Assembly (NCBI GenBank): GCA_902602415.1
Contig: CACKQW010000001.1
Coordinates: 86,342 to 150,341, forward strand
Direction: 5' to 3'
Source: an uncultured Bacteroidota bacterium
GTDB taxonomy: Bacteria > Bacteroidota > Bacteroidia > Flavobacteriales > Flavobacteriaceae
DNA length: 64,000 bases
Shown: in pieces, positions 45,966 to 56,077 of the stretch
Layout: every line of letters starts with the position of its first letter
How positions within the stretch are numbered: position 1 is the first letter of the stretch
Notes under the pieces: generated by a model
The model's input: only the letters and a program-made list of their open reading frames with translations
Told to the model about the DNA's origin: nothing
Databases searched by the model: none
Program-made: the position numbers and the translations under genes

Positions 45966-46769
45966 ATGAAAAGAACTTTTATATTATTTTTTTTAACCCT
46001 AAGCAGCTTTTCAATTACAGCTCAAGACTTTCAGGGAAAAGCATACTACAAGACAAAGACAACTATGGACTTTGGTTCATGGGGAGATAAGATGTCATCA
46101 GAGAGAAAAAAGATGATGAAAGAGAGAATGAGACCATATTTGGAGCCTACATTTATATTAACTTTTGACAAAGAAAAATCTATGTATAAAGAGCAGGAAA
46201 GGTTAGATGCTCCTGGATCTGGTGGTAGAAGTGGTTGGGGTAAAATGATGTCGGGAAATAGGGGCCCTATTTTTAAAAATTTAAAAACAAAAAAATTCAT
46301 ACAAGACTCAGAATTTATGGGTAAAAAATTTTTAATCACTGACTCTGTAAATAAAATTAATTGGGTTTTAGAAAAAGAACAAAAAATGATAGGTAATTAT
46401 CTTAGTTTTAAAGCAACAGCAGAAATTCCAAAGAAAAAAACCATCTCCAGTGAATGGAGAAAGTTAGAAAAAAGTGATTCGACTGATATACAAAATGAGT
46501 ATACAAAGGTCAATGCCTGGTATTCTCCTCAGATCCCAATTGCAAACGGTCCTGCTGAGTTTGATGGATTACCGGGACTTATTTTGGAGTTAAACTACGA
46601 AAAAACAGTTATTTTATGTACAAAAGTTGTAATGAACCCAGAAAAGAAAATTCAAATAAATGAACCCAGGAAGGGAGAGGTAGTTTCTAAAAATGAATAT
46701 GATAAAATTGTAGAAGTTAAGGTTAAGGAGATGAGAGATATGTATAGAGGACCAAGGTCTAAAAGATAA
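45966..46769 (+). CDS. GLPGLI family protein
   Basis: 267 residues. Signal peptide (about 1-19, ending ITAQ), then a periplasmic or surface domain with the family motif in GPAEFDGLPGLILELNYE (about 195-212). The C terminus is basic. The family is almost confined to Bacteroidota, has no known function, and is often encoded beside TonB-receptor-like genes. Here the receptor gene is third in the operon, with an alkane monooxygenase gene between. A glycine- and serine-rich stretch (DAPGSGGRSGWG) is specific to this copy. Confidence 0.88.
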   Translation: MKRTFILFFLTLSSFSITAQDFQGKAYYKTKTTMDFGSWGDKMSSERKKMMKERMRPYLEPTFILTFDKEKSMYKEQERLDAPGSGGRSGWGKMMSGNRGPIFKNLKTKKFIQDSEFMGKKFLITDSVNKINWVLEKEQKMIGNYLSFKATAEIPKKKTISSEWRKLEKSDSTDIQNEYTKVNAWYSPQIPIANGPAEFDGLPGLILELNYEKTVILCTKVVMNPEKKIQINEPRKGEVVSKNEYDKIVEVKVKEMRDMYRGPRSKR

Positions 46770-46784
46770 ATTTTAAATTTACAC

Positions 46785-47864
46785 ATGCAAAAAAATTTCC
46801 ATCTGAGTGATTTAAAATATTTAATGGCATATAGTATCCCAATAAGTGCTATAATAGGTTTAACTATTGAAGGATTTTTTTATTTTTTAACCCCTATTTA
46901 TATTTTCATCGGGATCCCTGCGGTTGAGTCTATTTTAACCTTTTTAAAATTAGATGATAAATTTAAAGGCCGTTCATCTAAAGAAATTCACTGGATTTTT
47001 AACTGGATGCTTTACATAAATATTTTACTAGTTTATGGAGTATTAATTTACGCTCTAATTAAATCTGTTTCGATTAATATTATTTCATTAGATTTTCTTG
47101 GAATTGTATTTACTGTCGGATTGGTAATAGTTTCCAACGGCATTAATGTTGCACATGAGCTATGTCACAGAACAAATTCATTTGAAAGATACCTTGGAAA
47201 ATTTTTACTAATTCCATCATTATACATGCATTTTTATCTAGAACATAACTTTGGCCATCACTTGAATGTAGCAACTCCTAATGATCCTGTAACAGCAAAG
47301 TACAACGAACCTTTGTATTCCTTTTGGATAAGTGCTGTTTTTGGAGAGTTAAATGGTGCAATGAAAATCCAGAGAAAGAGATTACAAAATAAAAAACTAT
47401 CATTTTTTTCTCTACAAAATGATATGCTTTGGTATGGTATAATTCAATTTATCTATTTAGTATGTGGTTTTATAATATTTGGATTTAAGGGCTTAATTTT
47501 AATTTTTGTAGCAGCTATCATTTCAATTTTAATGTTTGAGTCAGTAAATTATATTGAACATTATGGTTTGTTGAGAAAAAAACTAAAATCTGGAAGATAT
47601 GAAAGGGTTCAAGAGAAACACTCATGGAATTCAAATCATATATTAGGAAGAATTGTTTTATATGAGCTTACAAGACATAGCGATCATCACAGATCGTCAA
47701 CAATTGAATATCAAAATTTAAAATCAATTGACGATTCCCCGCAGTTACCTTTTGGATATCCAACAAGTATTTTAATTTCATTCATCCCCATTTTATGGTT
47801 TAAAATCATGAATCCAAGAGTTCCTAAAGAAATGATTTCAATTGCTTCAAAAAACTATTCATGA
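46785..47864 (+). CDS. alkB: AlkB-type alkane 1-monooxygenase (integral membrane di-iron)
   Basis: 359 residues with about six membrane helices. All the histidine boxes of the AlkB group are present: HELCH (124-128), EHNFGHH (153-159), NYIEHYG (255-261) and LTRHSDHH (295-302). HSWNSNH and PQLPFGYP are also family-specific and separate it from ordinary fatty-acid desaturases. The first box reads HELCHR where many AlkB have HELGHK. It would hydroxylate the terminal carbon of alkanes or similar alkyl chains, using rubredoxin; no rubredoxin or rubredoxin reductase gene is nearby. It lies 15 bases after the GLPGLI gene and overlaps the receptor gene (ATGA). Confidence 0.9.
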   Translation: MQKNFHLSDLKYLMAYSIPISAIIGLTIEGFFYFLTPIYIFIGIPAVESILTFLKLDDKFKGRSSKEIHWIFNWMLYINILLVYGVLIYALIKSVSINIISLDFLGIVFTVGLVIVSNGINVAHELCHRTNSFERYLGKFLLIPSLYMHFYLEHNFGHHLNVATPNDPVTAKYNEPLYSFWISAVFGELNGAMKIQRKRLQNKKLSFFSLQNDMLWYGIIQFIYLVCGFIIFGFKGLILIFVAAIISILMFESVNYIEHYGLLRKKLKSGRYERVQEKHSWNSNHILGRIVLYELTRHSDHHRSSTIEYQNLKSIDDSPQLPFGYPTSILISFIPILWFKIMNPRVPKEMISIASKNYS

Positions 47865-50602
47865 AAAAAATTATTATTATTTTTTGTTTTTTATCTGGCA
47901 TAAGCTCATTTTCTCAAATAAAAATTTCTGGTAAGGTTACAGATAGTATTGGTAATCCTTTAGAATTAGCCAATATAATTTTAATTGATGCTGAAACAGA
48001 CATATTAGAGTCTTTTGGAACATCCAACGAAAAAGGAGAATATAAAATACAATTAAGAAAAAATAAAAGTTATAATTTCCAAGTAAGTTATATAGGAATG
48101 GCTACATTTTCTCAATTAATTCTTTCCAAAGAACAAGATATTGTGAAGAACGTTAAATTAAATGAAAACAATATTCTCGATACTGTTCAATTAACTTATG
48201 AAATGCCTGTTGTGATCAGTGGAGACACTTTAATTTATGATGCTGACTCTTTTAAGACTGGAACAGAAAGAAAATTGGAGGATGTCTTGAAAAATTTGCC
48301 TGGAGTTGAAATTAATGATGACGGAGAAATTGAAGTTGAGGGAAAAGCTGTTTCAAAAGTAATGGTTGAGGGGAAAGATTTTTTTGATGGAGATTCAAAA
48401 ATTGCCTCAAAAAACATCCCTTCAAGTGCTGTTGATAAAGTTCAGATATTAAAGAATTATTCAGAAATCTCTCAGTTAAGCTCAGTACAAAATAATCAAG
48501 ATAATATTGCAATCAATATCAAACTTAAAAAAGGTAAAGATAAATTTTGGTTTGGAGATATTTTGGCAGGAGTTGGAGAATCCTCAGTTTCTAATCTACA
48601 CATATTTCAGCCAAAATTATTTTATTACAGTCCTAAGTATAGTATTAATATTATTGGAGACCTAAATAATATTGGTGAGCAAGCATTTACTAGAAGAGAT
48701 TATTGGAATTTTTCTGGGGGTTTTAATAAACCAAGCTCAAAAAGTGGCACTAACATCTCTCTTGGTAATAATAATTTAAGTTTTTTACAGCTTCAAAATA
48801 ATAGAGCAAAAGATATAAATACAGAGTTCGCTGCTATTAATACCAGTTTTTCACCCAATAAAAAAATTGATTTTTCGTCCTTCATCATACTAACAAATAG
48901 CGAAATAGAGATTCAACAAAACAATACTACACAGTATGTTGGTGGTTCTCAAGAAATTCCCGACGAATTTGTTCAGCAAAATACTGTTCAAAATAGTGAG
49001 TTAGGGATAGGTAAATTGACGATGAAATATACTCCAGATGTAAATAACCAACTGGATTATGAAATTTTAGGAAGGTTAACTAATGAAACCCAAGATCAAA
49101 ATTATTTATCTTCTGTAATTGGAGAAATTGATCAGTTGGATGATTCTGAATCTTTTAGTATAAGTCAAAATTTCAATTACTATTTTACCTTAAATGAAAA
49201 AAATATATTTGCATTTGAAGCACAACATTTATTAAGAAACGAAGATCCTTTTTACAATGCCAATTTAGAAAACAATGAAAATTTTGAACCGACTGCTACT
49301 GGCTTGGGCCTTGATAATTCATTTTTAAATTTTAATATTAATCAAAACAGAAAAGTTAAGTCAAATCAATTGGATGCCAAAATTGATTATTGGAATATAT
49401 TAAACTCAAAAAGTGATTTGAATATCACTATTGGTAATATATACAGTAAACAAGACTTCAGATCAGAAATATTTCAATCTCTTATAGATAATAACGATCA
49501 ATTTTATCCCACTCCTTTAATAAATAACGGACATGACTCTAATGATATCAATTATATTTTTGATGATTTATATTTAGGTTTAAGATACAGACTTAAAGCT
49601 GGGAAATTTACAATATCTCCAGGGTTTTCAGCGCATTCTTACAATTCAAAAAATGATCAATATGATGTTATAAACTCAGATTTAGTTTCTGATATTTCAT
49701 ACAAAAAGTCGTTTTTCAAATTTCTTCCGAATTTCAATTTAATAATTCAACTTAAGGATAGTGAAAACATTAGGCTTAATTATTCAATGAGAACTCAGTT
49801 TACTGATATAACAAAGATTGCGAGGGGTCTAGTTTTAAATAATTACAATTCGATTTTTATTGGGAATCAATACCTTCAAAATGCTGTATCACATAATGTT
49901 AATCTTAATTATTATTCTTTTAATTTATTTAATTATACAAATATATACGCAGGATTAAATTATAATAAGTCTATTGATCAAATCAGAAATTTAACGAGTT
50001 TTGAAAGTGTAATAGCTACAAGCTCTCCCTTTAATTCTCCTTTTGCTGATGAAAATTTTTCTATGTATGGGAGATATCAGAGATCAATGGGTAAACTAAG
50101 GGCAACAATCGGCTCTAATTTTAATTTTTCAAAGTTCAATCAGTTCATTCAGAGTGACTCAAATCCTAATTTAAGCGAAACCTTTTCTCAAGGTTATAAT
50201 GTTTCCCTAAGAACCCTATTTAGAAATGCACCTAATTTTGAAACAGGATTAAAGTATTCAGTTAGTGAAACGAACATTGGATCTTTAAAGACTAAATATT
50301 TTACTGAAACACCATTCATCGAAATTGATGCACTAGTTTTAAAAAAAATTACTTTTAGAACCAATTTTTCCTATTCTAAATTTAGTGATGAAGATGATAT
50401 AATTAACGAATACAAGTTTTTTGATGCCTCTGCATCATACAGAGCTAACGAAGAGAGTAAATTTGAATTTGAAATAAAAGCAAATAACTTACTAAACACA
50501 AAATCTCAGAGTCAATCAAGTACTTCAAATATTTTTGTTAATACAACTGAATACTTCGTCCAGCCAAGATTTATTACATTTAGACTTATATATAGTCTTT
50601 AA
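47861..50602 (+). CDS. TonB-dependent receptor-like outer membrane protein (CarboxypepD_reg + barrel)
   Basis: 913 residues. Signal peptide (about 1-19), carboxypeptidase-like regulatory domain (about 21-105, KISGKVTDSIGNPLELANI), plug-like region (about 115-225, with VLKNLPGVEINDDGEIEVEG and ILKNYSEISQLSSVQ), and a long beta-barrel to the C terminus (ITFRLIYSL). No TonB box is evident. It belongs to the Bacteroidota group of receptor-like barrels that neighbour GLPGLI genes. Coupling to alkB by an ATGA overlap suggests a shared substrate or a membrane-linked role (inference). Confidence 0.9.
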   Translation: MKKIIIIFCFLSGISSFSQIKISGKVTDSIGNPLELANIILIDAETDILESFGTSNEKGEYKIQLRKNKSYNFQVSYIGMATFSQLILSKEQDIVKNVKLNENNILDTVQLTYEMPVVISGDTLIYDADSFKTGTERKLEDVLKNLPGVEINDDGEIEVEGKAVSKVMVEGKDFFDGDSKIASKNIPSSAVDKVQILKNYSEISQLSSVQNNQDNIAINIKLKKGKDKFWFGDILAGVGESSVSNLHIFQPKLFYYSPKYSINIIGDLNNIGEQAFTRRDYWNFSGGFNKPSSKSGTNISLGNNNLSFLQLQNNRAKDINTEFAAINTSFSPNKKIDFSSFIILTNSEIEIQQNNTTQYVGGSQEIPDEFVQQNTVQNSELGIGKLTMKYTPDVNNQLDYEILGRLTNETQDQNYLSSVIGEIDQLDDSESFSISQNFNYYFTLNEKNIFAFEAQHLLRNEDPFYNANLENNENFEPTATGLGLDNSFLNFNINQNRKVKSNQLDAKIDYWNILNSKSDLNITIGNIYSKQDFRSEIFQSLIDNNDQFYPTPLINNGHDSNDINYIFDDLYLGLRYRLKAGKFTISPGFSAHSYNSKNDQYDVINSDLVSDISYKKSFFKFLPNFNLIIQLKDSENIRLNYSMRTQFTDITKIARGLVLNNYNSIFIGNQYLQNAVSHNVNLNYYSFNLFNYTNIYAGLNYNKSIDQIRNLTSFESVIATSSPFNSPFADENFSMYGRYQRSMGKLRATIGSNFNFSKFNQFIQSDSNPNLSETFSQGYNVSLRTLFRNAPNFETGLKYSVSETNIGSLKTKYFTETPFIEIDALVLKKITFRTNFSYSKFSDEDDIINEYKFFDASASYRANEESKFEFEIKANNLLNTKSQSQSSTSNIFVNTTEYFVQPRFITFRLIYSL

Positions 50603-50685
50603 CTTTTGTTCCCTTTTTTTTTTTTTAATTAGATAAATAGTTTTTCTTTACAGGTTGAATTATTTAAAATTAACTTTTTGAAGGA

Positions 50686-52368
50686 TTGAAAGAAAAATTA
50701 AATAAATACAGCAAAATCATCACTCAAGATGACTCTCAGCCCGCAGCTCAAGCAATGCTGTATGCGATTGGATTTAAAGATGAAGATTTTAATAAACCAA
50801 TTATTGGTATTGCTAGTACTGGATATGAAGGCAACCCATGTAATATGCACCTTAATAAATTAGCTCTAGATGTAAAAAAAGGTGTACAGGAAAAGGATTA
50901 CGTTGGCTTAATTTTCAATACAATTGGAGTTAGTGATGGAATATCAATGGGGACTCCCGGCATGAGATATTCCCTACCCTCTAGAGATATTATTGCAGAC
51001 TCAGTTGAAACTGTAGTTGAAGCTATGTCCTACGATGGTTTGATCACTGTCGTTGGATGCGATAAAAATATGCCTGGTGCTCTCATGGGTATGATTAGAC
51101 TGAATAGACCTTCTATTCTTTTGTATGGGGGAACTATTGATTCAGGTTGTCACAATGATAAAAAACTTGATATTGTTTCTGCGTTTGAGGCATGGGGTGG
51201 TAAGGTTTCCGGTAAAATAAATGAAATTGAATACAAACAAATTATTAAAAAATCCTGTCCTGGATCTGGTGCATGTGGTGGTATGTATACAGCCAATACA
51301 ATGGCCTCTGCAATTGAGGCATTAGGGATGTCACTTCCATTTTCATCTTCCATTCCTGCAAATAATTCGAATAGAGAGAGTTTATCAAAAGAGGTCGGAA
51401 AATCCATTGAAAAATTAATTGTAAATGATATCAAGCCGCTTGATATCATTTCAAAAAAATCCTTAGAAAATGCAATTTCATTAGTTATTGCTTTGGGTGG
51501 ATCTACTAACGCTGTATTACATTTTTTAGCAATTGCAAGATCTGCAAACATTGAATTCTCTTTAGATGATTTTCAAAAGATTAGTGATAAGACTCCCTAT
51601 ATTGCTAATTTAAAACCAAGTGGCAAATATTTAATGGAGGATTTACATGAAATTGGTGGTATTCCTTTTATTTTAAAATACATGCTAGATGCTGGGTTTC
51701 TGCATGGCGACTGCCTCACTGTTACTGGAAAAACTTTAGAGGAAAATTTAAGATCTGTGAAGTCATTATCATTTGATCAAGATATTATAATGCCTTTGGA
51801 AAATCCCATTAAAAAATCGGGTCATATTCAGATTTTATATGGAAATTTGGCTGTTGAGGGAAGTGTTGCTAAAATTTCAGGAAAAGAAGGTTTACAATTT
51901 CAGGGTAAAGCCAAAGTTTTTGATTCTGAGCTCGAAGCTAATCTTGGAATTAAAAAAGGATTGGTAAAAAAAGGAAATGTAGTGGTAATAAGGTTTGTAG
52001 GTCCAAAAGGTGGACCAGGAATGCCTGAGATGTTAAAACCAACTGCTGCGATAATGGGTGCTGGTTTAGGGAAAGATGTAGCGTTAATTACAGATGGAAG
52101 ATTTTCGGGGGGAACTCATGGCTTTGTTGTTGGCCATATTACACCTGAGGCGCAAGTTGGGGGAAATATTGCTTTTGTTGAGGACGGTGATATTATTTCA
52201 ATTGATGCCAGAAAAAATACTATAAATTTACATGTTACTGAAGATGAGATAAATAAACGAAAACTAAATTGGAAAAAGCCTAAATTAAAAGTTAACATGG
52301 GTTCCTTATATAAGTATGCCAGGTTTGTATCCTCGGCATCAAAGGGATGTGTAACGGATGAATTTTAA
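50686..52368 (+). CDS. ilvD: Dihydroxy-acid dehydratase
   Basis: 560 residues from a TTG start; an in-frame stop at 50671 and no ATG between leave no better choice, and AAGGA lies directly before it. [33 protein letters not shown] and [17 protein letters not shown] are the IlvD/Edd signatures, with the cysteines that hold the Fe-S cluster. It makes the 2-oxo acids of the Ile and Val pathways. First gene of ilvDBNCA. No leader peptide or attenuator was found in the 83 bases upstream, which contain a long T run. Confidence 0.96.
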   Translation: MKEKLNKYSKIITQDDSQPAAQAMLYAIGFKDEDFNKPIIGIASTGYEGNPCNMHLNKLALDVKKGVQEKDYVGLIFNTIGVSDGISMGTPGMRYSLPSRDIIADSVETVVEAMSYDGLITVVGCDKNMPGALMGMIRLNRPSILLYGGTIDSGCHNDKKLDIVSAFEAWGGKVSGKINEIEYKQIIKKSCPGSGACGGMYTANTMASAIEALGMSLPFSSSIPANNSNRESLSKEVGKSIEKLIVNDIKPLDIISKKSLENAISLVIALGGSTNAVLHFLAIARSANIEFSLDDFQKISDKTPYIANLKPSGKYLMEDLHEIGGIPFILKYMLDAGFLHGDCLTVTGKTLEENLRSVKSLSFDQDIIMPLENPIKKSGHIQILYGNLAVEGSVAKISGKEGLQFQGKAKVFDSELEANLGIKKGLVKKGNVVVIRFVGPKGGPGMPEMLKPTAAIMGAGLGKDVALITDGRFSGGTHGFVVGHITPEAQVGGNIAFVEDGDIISIDARKNTINLHVTEDEINKRKLNWKKPKLKVNMGSLYKYARFVSSASKGCVTDEF

Positions 52369-52379
52369 TAAATTATATA

Positions 52380-54068
52380 ATGCCAAAAATTTCAGGAAGC
52401 GAAGCAGTAATTAAATGCCTAATAAATGAAGGTGTTGAGATAATATATGGGTACCCTGGAGGTGCAATTATGCCTGTTTATGATGAGTTATTTAAGTATC
52501 AAGATAAAATTCACCATGTTTTGACAAGACATGAGCAAGGTGCGACTCACGCTGCTCAGGGTTTTGCAAGAATCTCCGGTAAAGTTGGTGTTGCAATTGC
52601 CACATCTGGACCTGGAGCTACAAACCTTGTTACTGGCTTAGCAGATGCACAAATTGATTCAACTCCTATGATATGCATCACTGGCCAAGTAAGCTCAAAG
52701 CTTTTGGGAAGTGATGCTTTTCAAGAAACCGATATTATTGGTATTTCAACACCAATAACAAAGTGGAATTATCAAATAACAAAGGCCTCTGAGATTCCTG
52801 AAATTTTTGCAAAAGCTTTTTATATTGCTAAAAGTGGAAGACCAGGCCCCGTCTTAATTGATATTACTAAAGATGCTCAGTTTGAACTTTTTGATTTTTC
52901 ATATAATAAAATCAACGGCATAAGAAGTTATAATCCTACTCCTGAAATTGACAAGAACAAAATAAAAGAAGCAGCAAAACTAATCAACAAAGCAAAAAAA
53001 CCTCTTATTGTATGGGGGCAGGGTGTTATTCTTGGAAATGCTGAAAAAGAGTTAATAGATTTAGTTGAGAAAACTGGGATTCCTGCAGCATGGACCATAT
53101 TGGGAGCATCTGCTATTCCTACAGAACATCCTTTAAATGTTGGCATGCTTGGCATGCATGGTAATTATGCTCCAAATGTTAAAACAAATGAGTGTGATAT
53201 ACTTATCGCTATAGGAATGAGATTTGATGATCGTGTAACTGGTGATGTAACTAGGTATGCTAAACAGGCTCAAATTATTCATTTTGAAATTGATCCAGCG
53301 GAGGTAAATAAAAATATTGAAGTTGATATAGCTGTTTTAGGAAATGCCAAAGATACATTAGGAGAAATAATAAAGTATGTTGAAACTAACTCTCATAAAA
53401 ATTGGCTTAAAGAATTTTCAGATTTATATAAAGTTGAATTTAATAAAGTAATTGATGCTGAAATAAATCCTACTAAGAAGGGGTTAACCATGGGTGAGGT
53501 AATTAAACACATTAACAAACATACAAAAGGAGATGCTGCAATTGTTACAGATGTAGGGCAACATCAAATGGTAGCTTGCAGGTATGCAAATTTTAGAAAC
53601 TCTAAAAGTAATATAACATCTGGTGGTTTGGGAACTATGGGTTTTGCATTACCAGCTGCTTTAGGTGCAAAAATGGCTGCCCCGCACAGAGAAGTGGTCG
53701 CTGTAATTGGTGATGGAGGTTATCAAATGACCATTCAAGAACTTGGAACTATTTTTCAAACAAAGGCTGCGGTTAAGATCGTAGTGTTAAACAATGATTT
53801 TTTAGGAATGGTACGACAATGGCAACAACTATTCTTTGAAAAGAGATATGCATCCACTGAAATGGTAAATCCTGATTTTGTTAAAATAGCAGAGGGATAT
53901 TACATAAAAGCAAAAAGAGTAAATAAAAGAGATGATCTTGCGCCAGCTATCGAAGAAATGATAAAATCAAAAGAGCCTTATTTTTTAGAAGTTGTTGTGG
54001 AAAAGGAGGCTAATGTTTTCCCGATGATTCCAACTGGATCATCAGTTTCTGATATTAGATTAAGTTAA
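52380..54068 (+). CDS. ilvB: Acetolactate synthase, large (catalytic) subunit
   Basis: 562 residues, ThDP enzyme. IYGYPGGAIMPVYDEL, the catalytic Glu in TRHEQGATHAAQGFAR, SGPGATNLVTGLADA, and VIGDGGYQMTIQEL with the Mg/ThDP motif. NNDFLGMVRQWQQLFFEKRY is typical of anabolic acetolactate synthase. It forms acetolactate and acetohydroxybutyrate. The small subunit follows four bases later. Confidence 0.97.
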   Translation: MPKISGSEAVIKCLINEGVEIIYGYPGGAIMPVYDELFKYQDKIHHVLTRHEQGATHAAQGFARISGKVGVAIATSGPGATNLVTGLADAQIDSTPMICITGQVSSKLLGSDAFQETDIIGISTPITKWNYQITKASEIPEIFAKAFYIAKSGRPGPVLIDITKDAQFELFDFSYNKINGIRSYNPTPEIDKNKIKEAAKLINKAKKPLIVWGQGVILGNAEKELIDLVEKTGIPAAWTILGASAIPTEHPLNVGMLGMHGNYAPNVKTNECDILIAIGMRFDDRVTGDVTRYAKQAQIIHFEIDPAEVNKNIEVDIAVLGNAKDTLGEIIKYVETNSHKNWLKEFSDLYKVEFNKVIDAEINPTKKGLTMGEVIKHINKHTKGDAAIVTDVGQHQMVACRYANFRNSKSNITSGGLGTMGFALPAALGAKMAAPHREVVAVIGDGGYQMTIQELGTIFQTKAAVKIVVLNNDFLGMVRQWQQLFFEKRYASTEMVNPDFVKIAEGYYIKAKRVNKRDDLAPAIEEMIKSKEPYFLEVVVEKEANVFPMIPTGSSVSDIRLS

Positions 54069-54072
54069 TTAA

Positions 54073-54606
54073 ATGAGTGAAAAAAAAATTAAATATACGG
54101 TTTCAATATACACTGAAAATAGTGTAGGTCTTTTGAACAGGATTTCAGCTATATTTCAAAAAAGACATATAAATATAGAGAGCTTTAATTCATCAATTAC
54201 TGAAATTGAGGATGTCCATAGATGGACAATTTTAGTCCATACATCTGAAACTTTGATTAAAAAAATTGTTGGTCAGATAAATAAGCAAATTGAAGTCATC
54301 AAGTCATATTACCACACCGATGAAGAAACAATTTATCAGGAGTCGTGTTTATTTAAGATTAAATCCTCTTTACTTTTTGATGATCGAAAAATTCAAAATA
54401 TTATTAAAGAAAGTAATGCTATCATAGTTACTGTGAACCCTGAGTTTTTTGTTATTGAAAAATCTGGAAGAACATATGAGTTAGATGAATTATATGAAAA
54501 ACTCAGTAAATACGGGATACTACAATATGTAAGGTCAGCACGAATTGCTGTCACCAAAGCACCTCTTTTTATCTCTGATATTTTGAAAAAATTTAAAAAA
54601 AAATAA
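54073..54606 (+). CDS. ilvN: Acetolactate synthase, small (regulatory) subunit
   Basis: 177 residues. The N-terminal ACT domain (about 6-80) has [21 protein letters not shown] and [10 protein letters not shown], the valine-binding elements, and the C-terminal ALS_ss domain has [19 protein letters not shown]. It activates IlvB and transmits valine feedback. One base separates it from ilvC. Confidence 0.95.
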   Translation: MSEKKIKYTVSIYTENSVGLLNRISAIFQKRHINIESFNSSITEIEDVHRWTILVHTSETLIKKIVGQINKQIEVIKSYYHTDEETIYQESCLFKIKSSLLFDDRKIQNIIKESNAIIVTVNPEFFVIEKSGRTYELDELYEKLSKYGILQYVRSARIAVTKAPLFISDILKKFKKK

Positions 54607-54607
54607 A

Positions 54608-56077
54608 ATGAAAAATTATTTTAATTCTCTTAGTGAAACTGAAAAAAAAGAGCAGTTATCCAAGTGTAGATTTATGGATCTTAATGAGTTTAGTCAAGAG
54701 AATAAATCTTTAATCGGTAAAAAAATTGTCATAATTGGGTGTGGTGCACAAGGACTAAATCAGGGCTTAAATATGCGTGATTCTGGCTTGAATATTTCCT
54801 ATGTACTGAGAGAAAATGCTATCAAAATGAAACGACAATCCTTTGTTAATGTATCGGAAAACAACTTCGAATTTGGACTAATTCAAGATTTAGTTCCAGA
54901 TGCTGATATGGTTATTAATTTAACTCCTGATAAGAATCATTCTGATGTAATAAATAGTATTGTTCCATTAATGAAAAAAGGATCAATTCTTTCGTATTCA
55001 CATGGTTTTAATGTTGTAGAAGAGGGTATGATAATAAGAGATGATATTACTGTAATCATGGTTGCTCCTAAGTGTCCAGGAACTGAGGTTAGAGAAGAAT
55101 TTAAAAGAGGTTTTGGTGTTCCAACTCTAATTGCCGTTCATTCCTCAAACGATCCTAATGGAAATGGCCTTGAGTTTGCCAAAGCTTATGCTTTCTCACT
55201 TGGTTCTCATAAAGCTGGTGTTTTGGAGTCATCATTTGTTGCTGAAGTCAAAAGTGATTTGATGGGTGAACAGACGATACTATGTGGAGTTTTACAATCG
55301 GCTTCAATTTTTTTATTTAATAAAATGTGTGATGCGCAAATAGATAAAAATTATTCATCAAAATTAATTCAAAATGGATGGGAAGTAATTACTGAAGCTT
55401 TAAAACATGGTGGAATTACAAAAATGATGAATCAGTTAAGTGATCAATCAAAAATAAATACATTTAATTTAGCCTCTAAGTTAAAAGTTAAAATGAAGCC
55501 ACTTTTTGAGAAGCATATGCAGGAAATTATGTCTGGAAAATTTTCAAGTGAGATGATGGATGATTGGAAAAATAATGATTATAAGTTATTAAAATGGAGA
55601 GAGGAAACTGGAAACACCAAATTTGAAAAAACAATATCATCAGAAAGAAAAATTGAAAACAATGAATATTTTGAAAAAGGTATTGCAATGATTGCATTTG
55701 TAAAATCTGGGGTAGAGTTAGCATTTGAAACGATGATAAATGCTGGTATAATTGATGAATCAGCATATTATGAATCACTTCATGAATTACCACTTATAGC
55801 AAATTTAATCTCTAGAAAAAAACTATATGAGATGAATAGAATCATCTCTGATACAGCAGAATATGGTTGTTATTTATTTTCTAATGAGGCAAAAAAACTA
55901 TTTGAATCTGAGTTTAAACATCTAAATTTTTATTTAAACGGGTCTGAAAAAGATAAAGAAAGTCAAATTGACATAGAATTAGTTAAAAAAATTAACTTTG
56001 AAATAATAAATCATCCGGTTGAAAAAATTGGTTTGCAATTAAGAAAATCAATGACTGAGATGAAAAATTTATTTTAG
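54608..56077 (+). CDS. ilvC: Ketol-acid reductoisomerase (class II, long form)
   Basis: 489 residues, the duplicated long form as in Escherichia coli. [20 protein letters not shown] is the nucleotide fold; [20 protein letters not shown] is the family motif. The two knotted C-terminal domains contain [12 protein letters not shown] and [15 protein letters not shown]. It reduces and isomerises acetolactate with NADPH. Its last base overlaps the ilvA GTG. Confidence 0.97.
   Translation: MKNYFNSLSETEKKEQLSKCRFMDLNEFSQENKSLIGKKIVIIGCGAQGLNQGLNMRDSGLNISYVLRENAIKMKRQSFVNVSENNFEFGLIQDLVPDADMVINLTPDKNHSDVINSIVPLMKKGSILSYSHGFNVVEEGMIIRDDITVIMVAPKCPGTEVREEFKRGFGVPTLIAVHSSNDPNGNGLEFAKAYAFSLGSHKAGVLESSFVAEVKSDLMGEQTILCGVLQSASIFLFNKMCDAQIDKNYSSKLIQNGWEVITEALKHGGITKMMNQLSDQSKINTFNLASKLKVKMKPLFEKHMQEIMSGKFSSEMMDDWKNNDYKLLKWREETGNTKFEKTISSERKIENNEYFEKGIAMIAFVKSGVELAFETMINAGIIDESAYYESLHELPLIANLISRKKLYEMNRIISDTAEYGCYLFSNEAKKLFESEFKHLNFYLNGSEKDKESQIDIELVKKINFEIINHPVEKIGLQLRKSMTEMKNLF

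Noticed and set aside
50603-50685. Possible attenuator before ilvD
   Set aside because: There is a long T run, but I found no stable hairpin before it and no short frame rich in Ile, Val or Leu.
51150-51551. 133-codon open frame on the minus strand inside ilvD
   Set aside because: Same reason: antisense shadow of a conserved gene with no start region or promoter.
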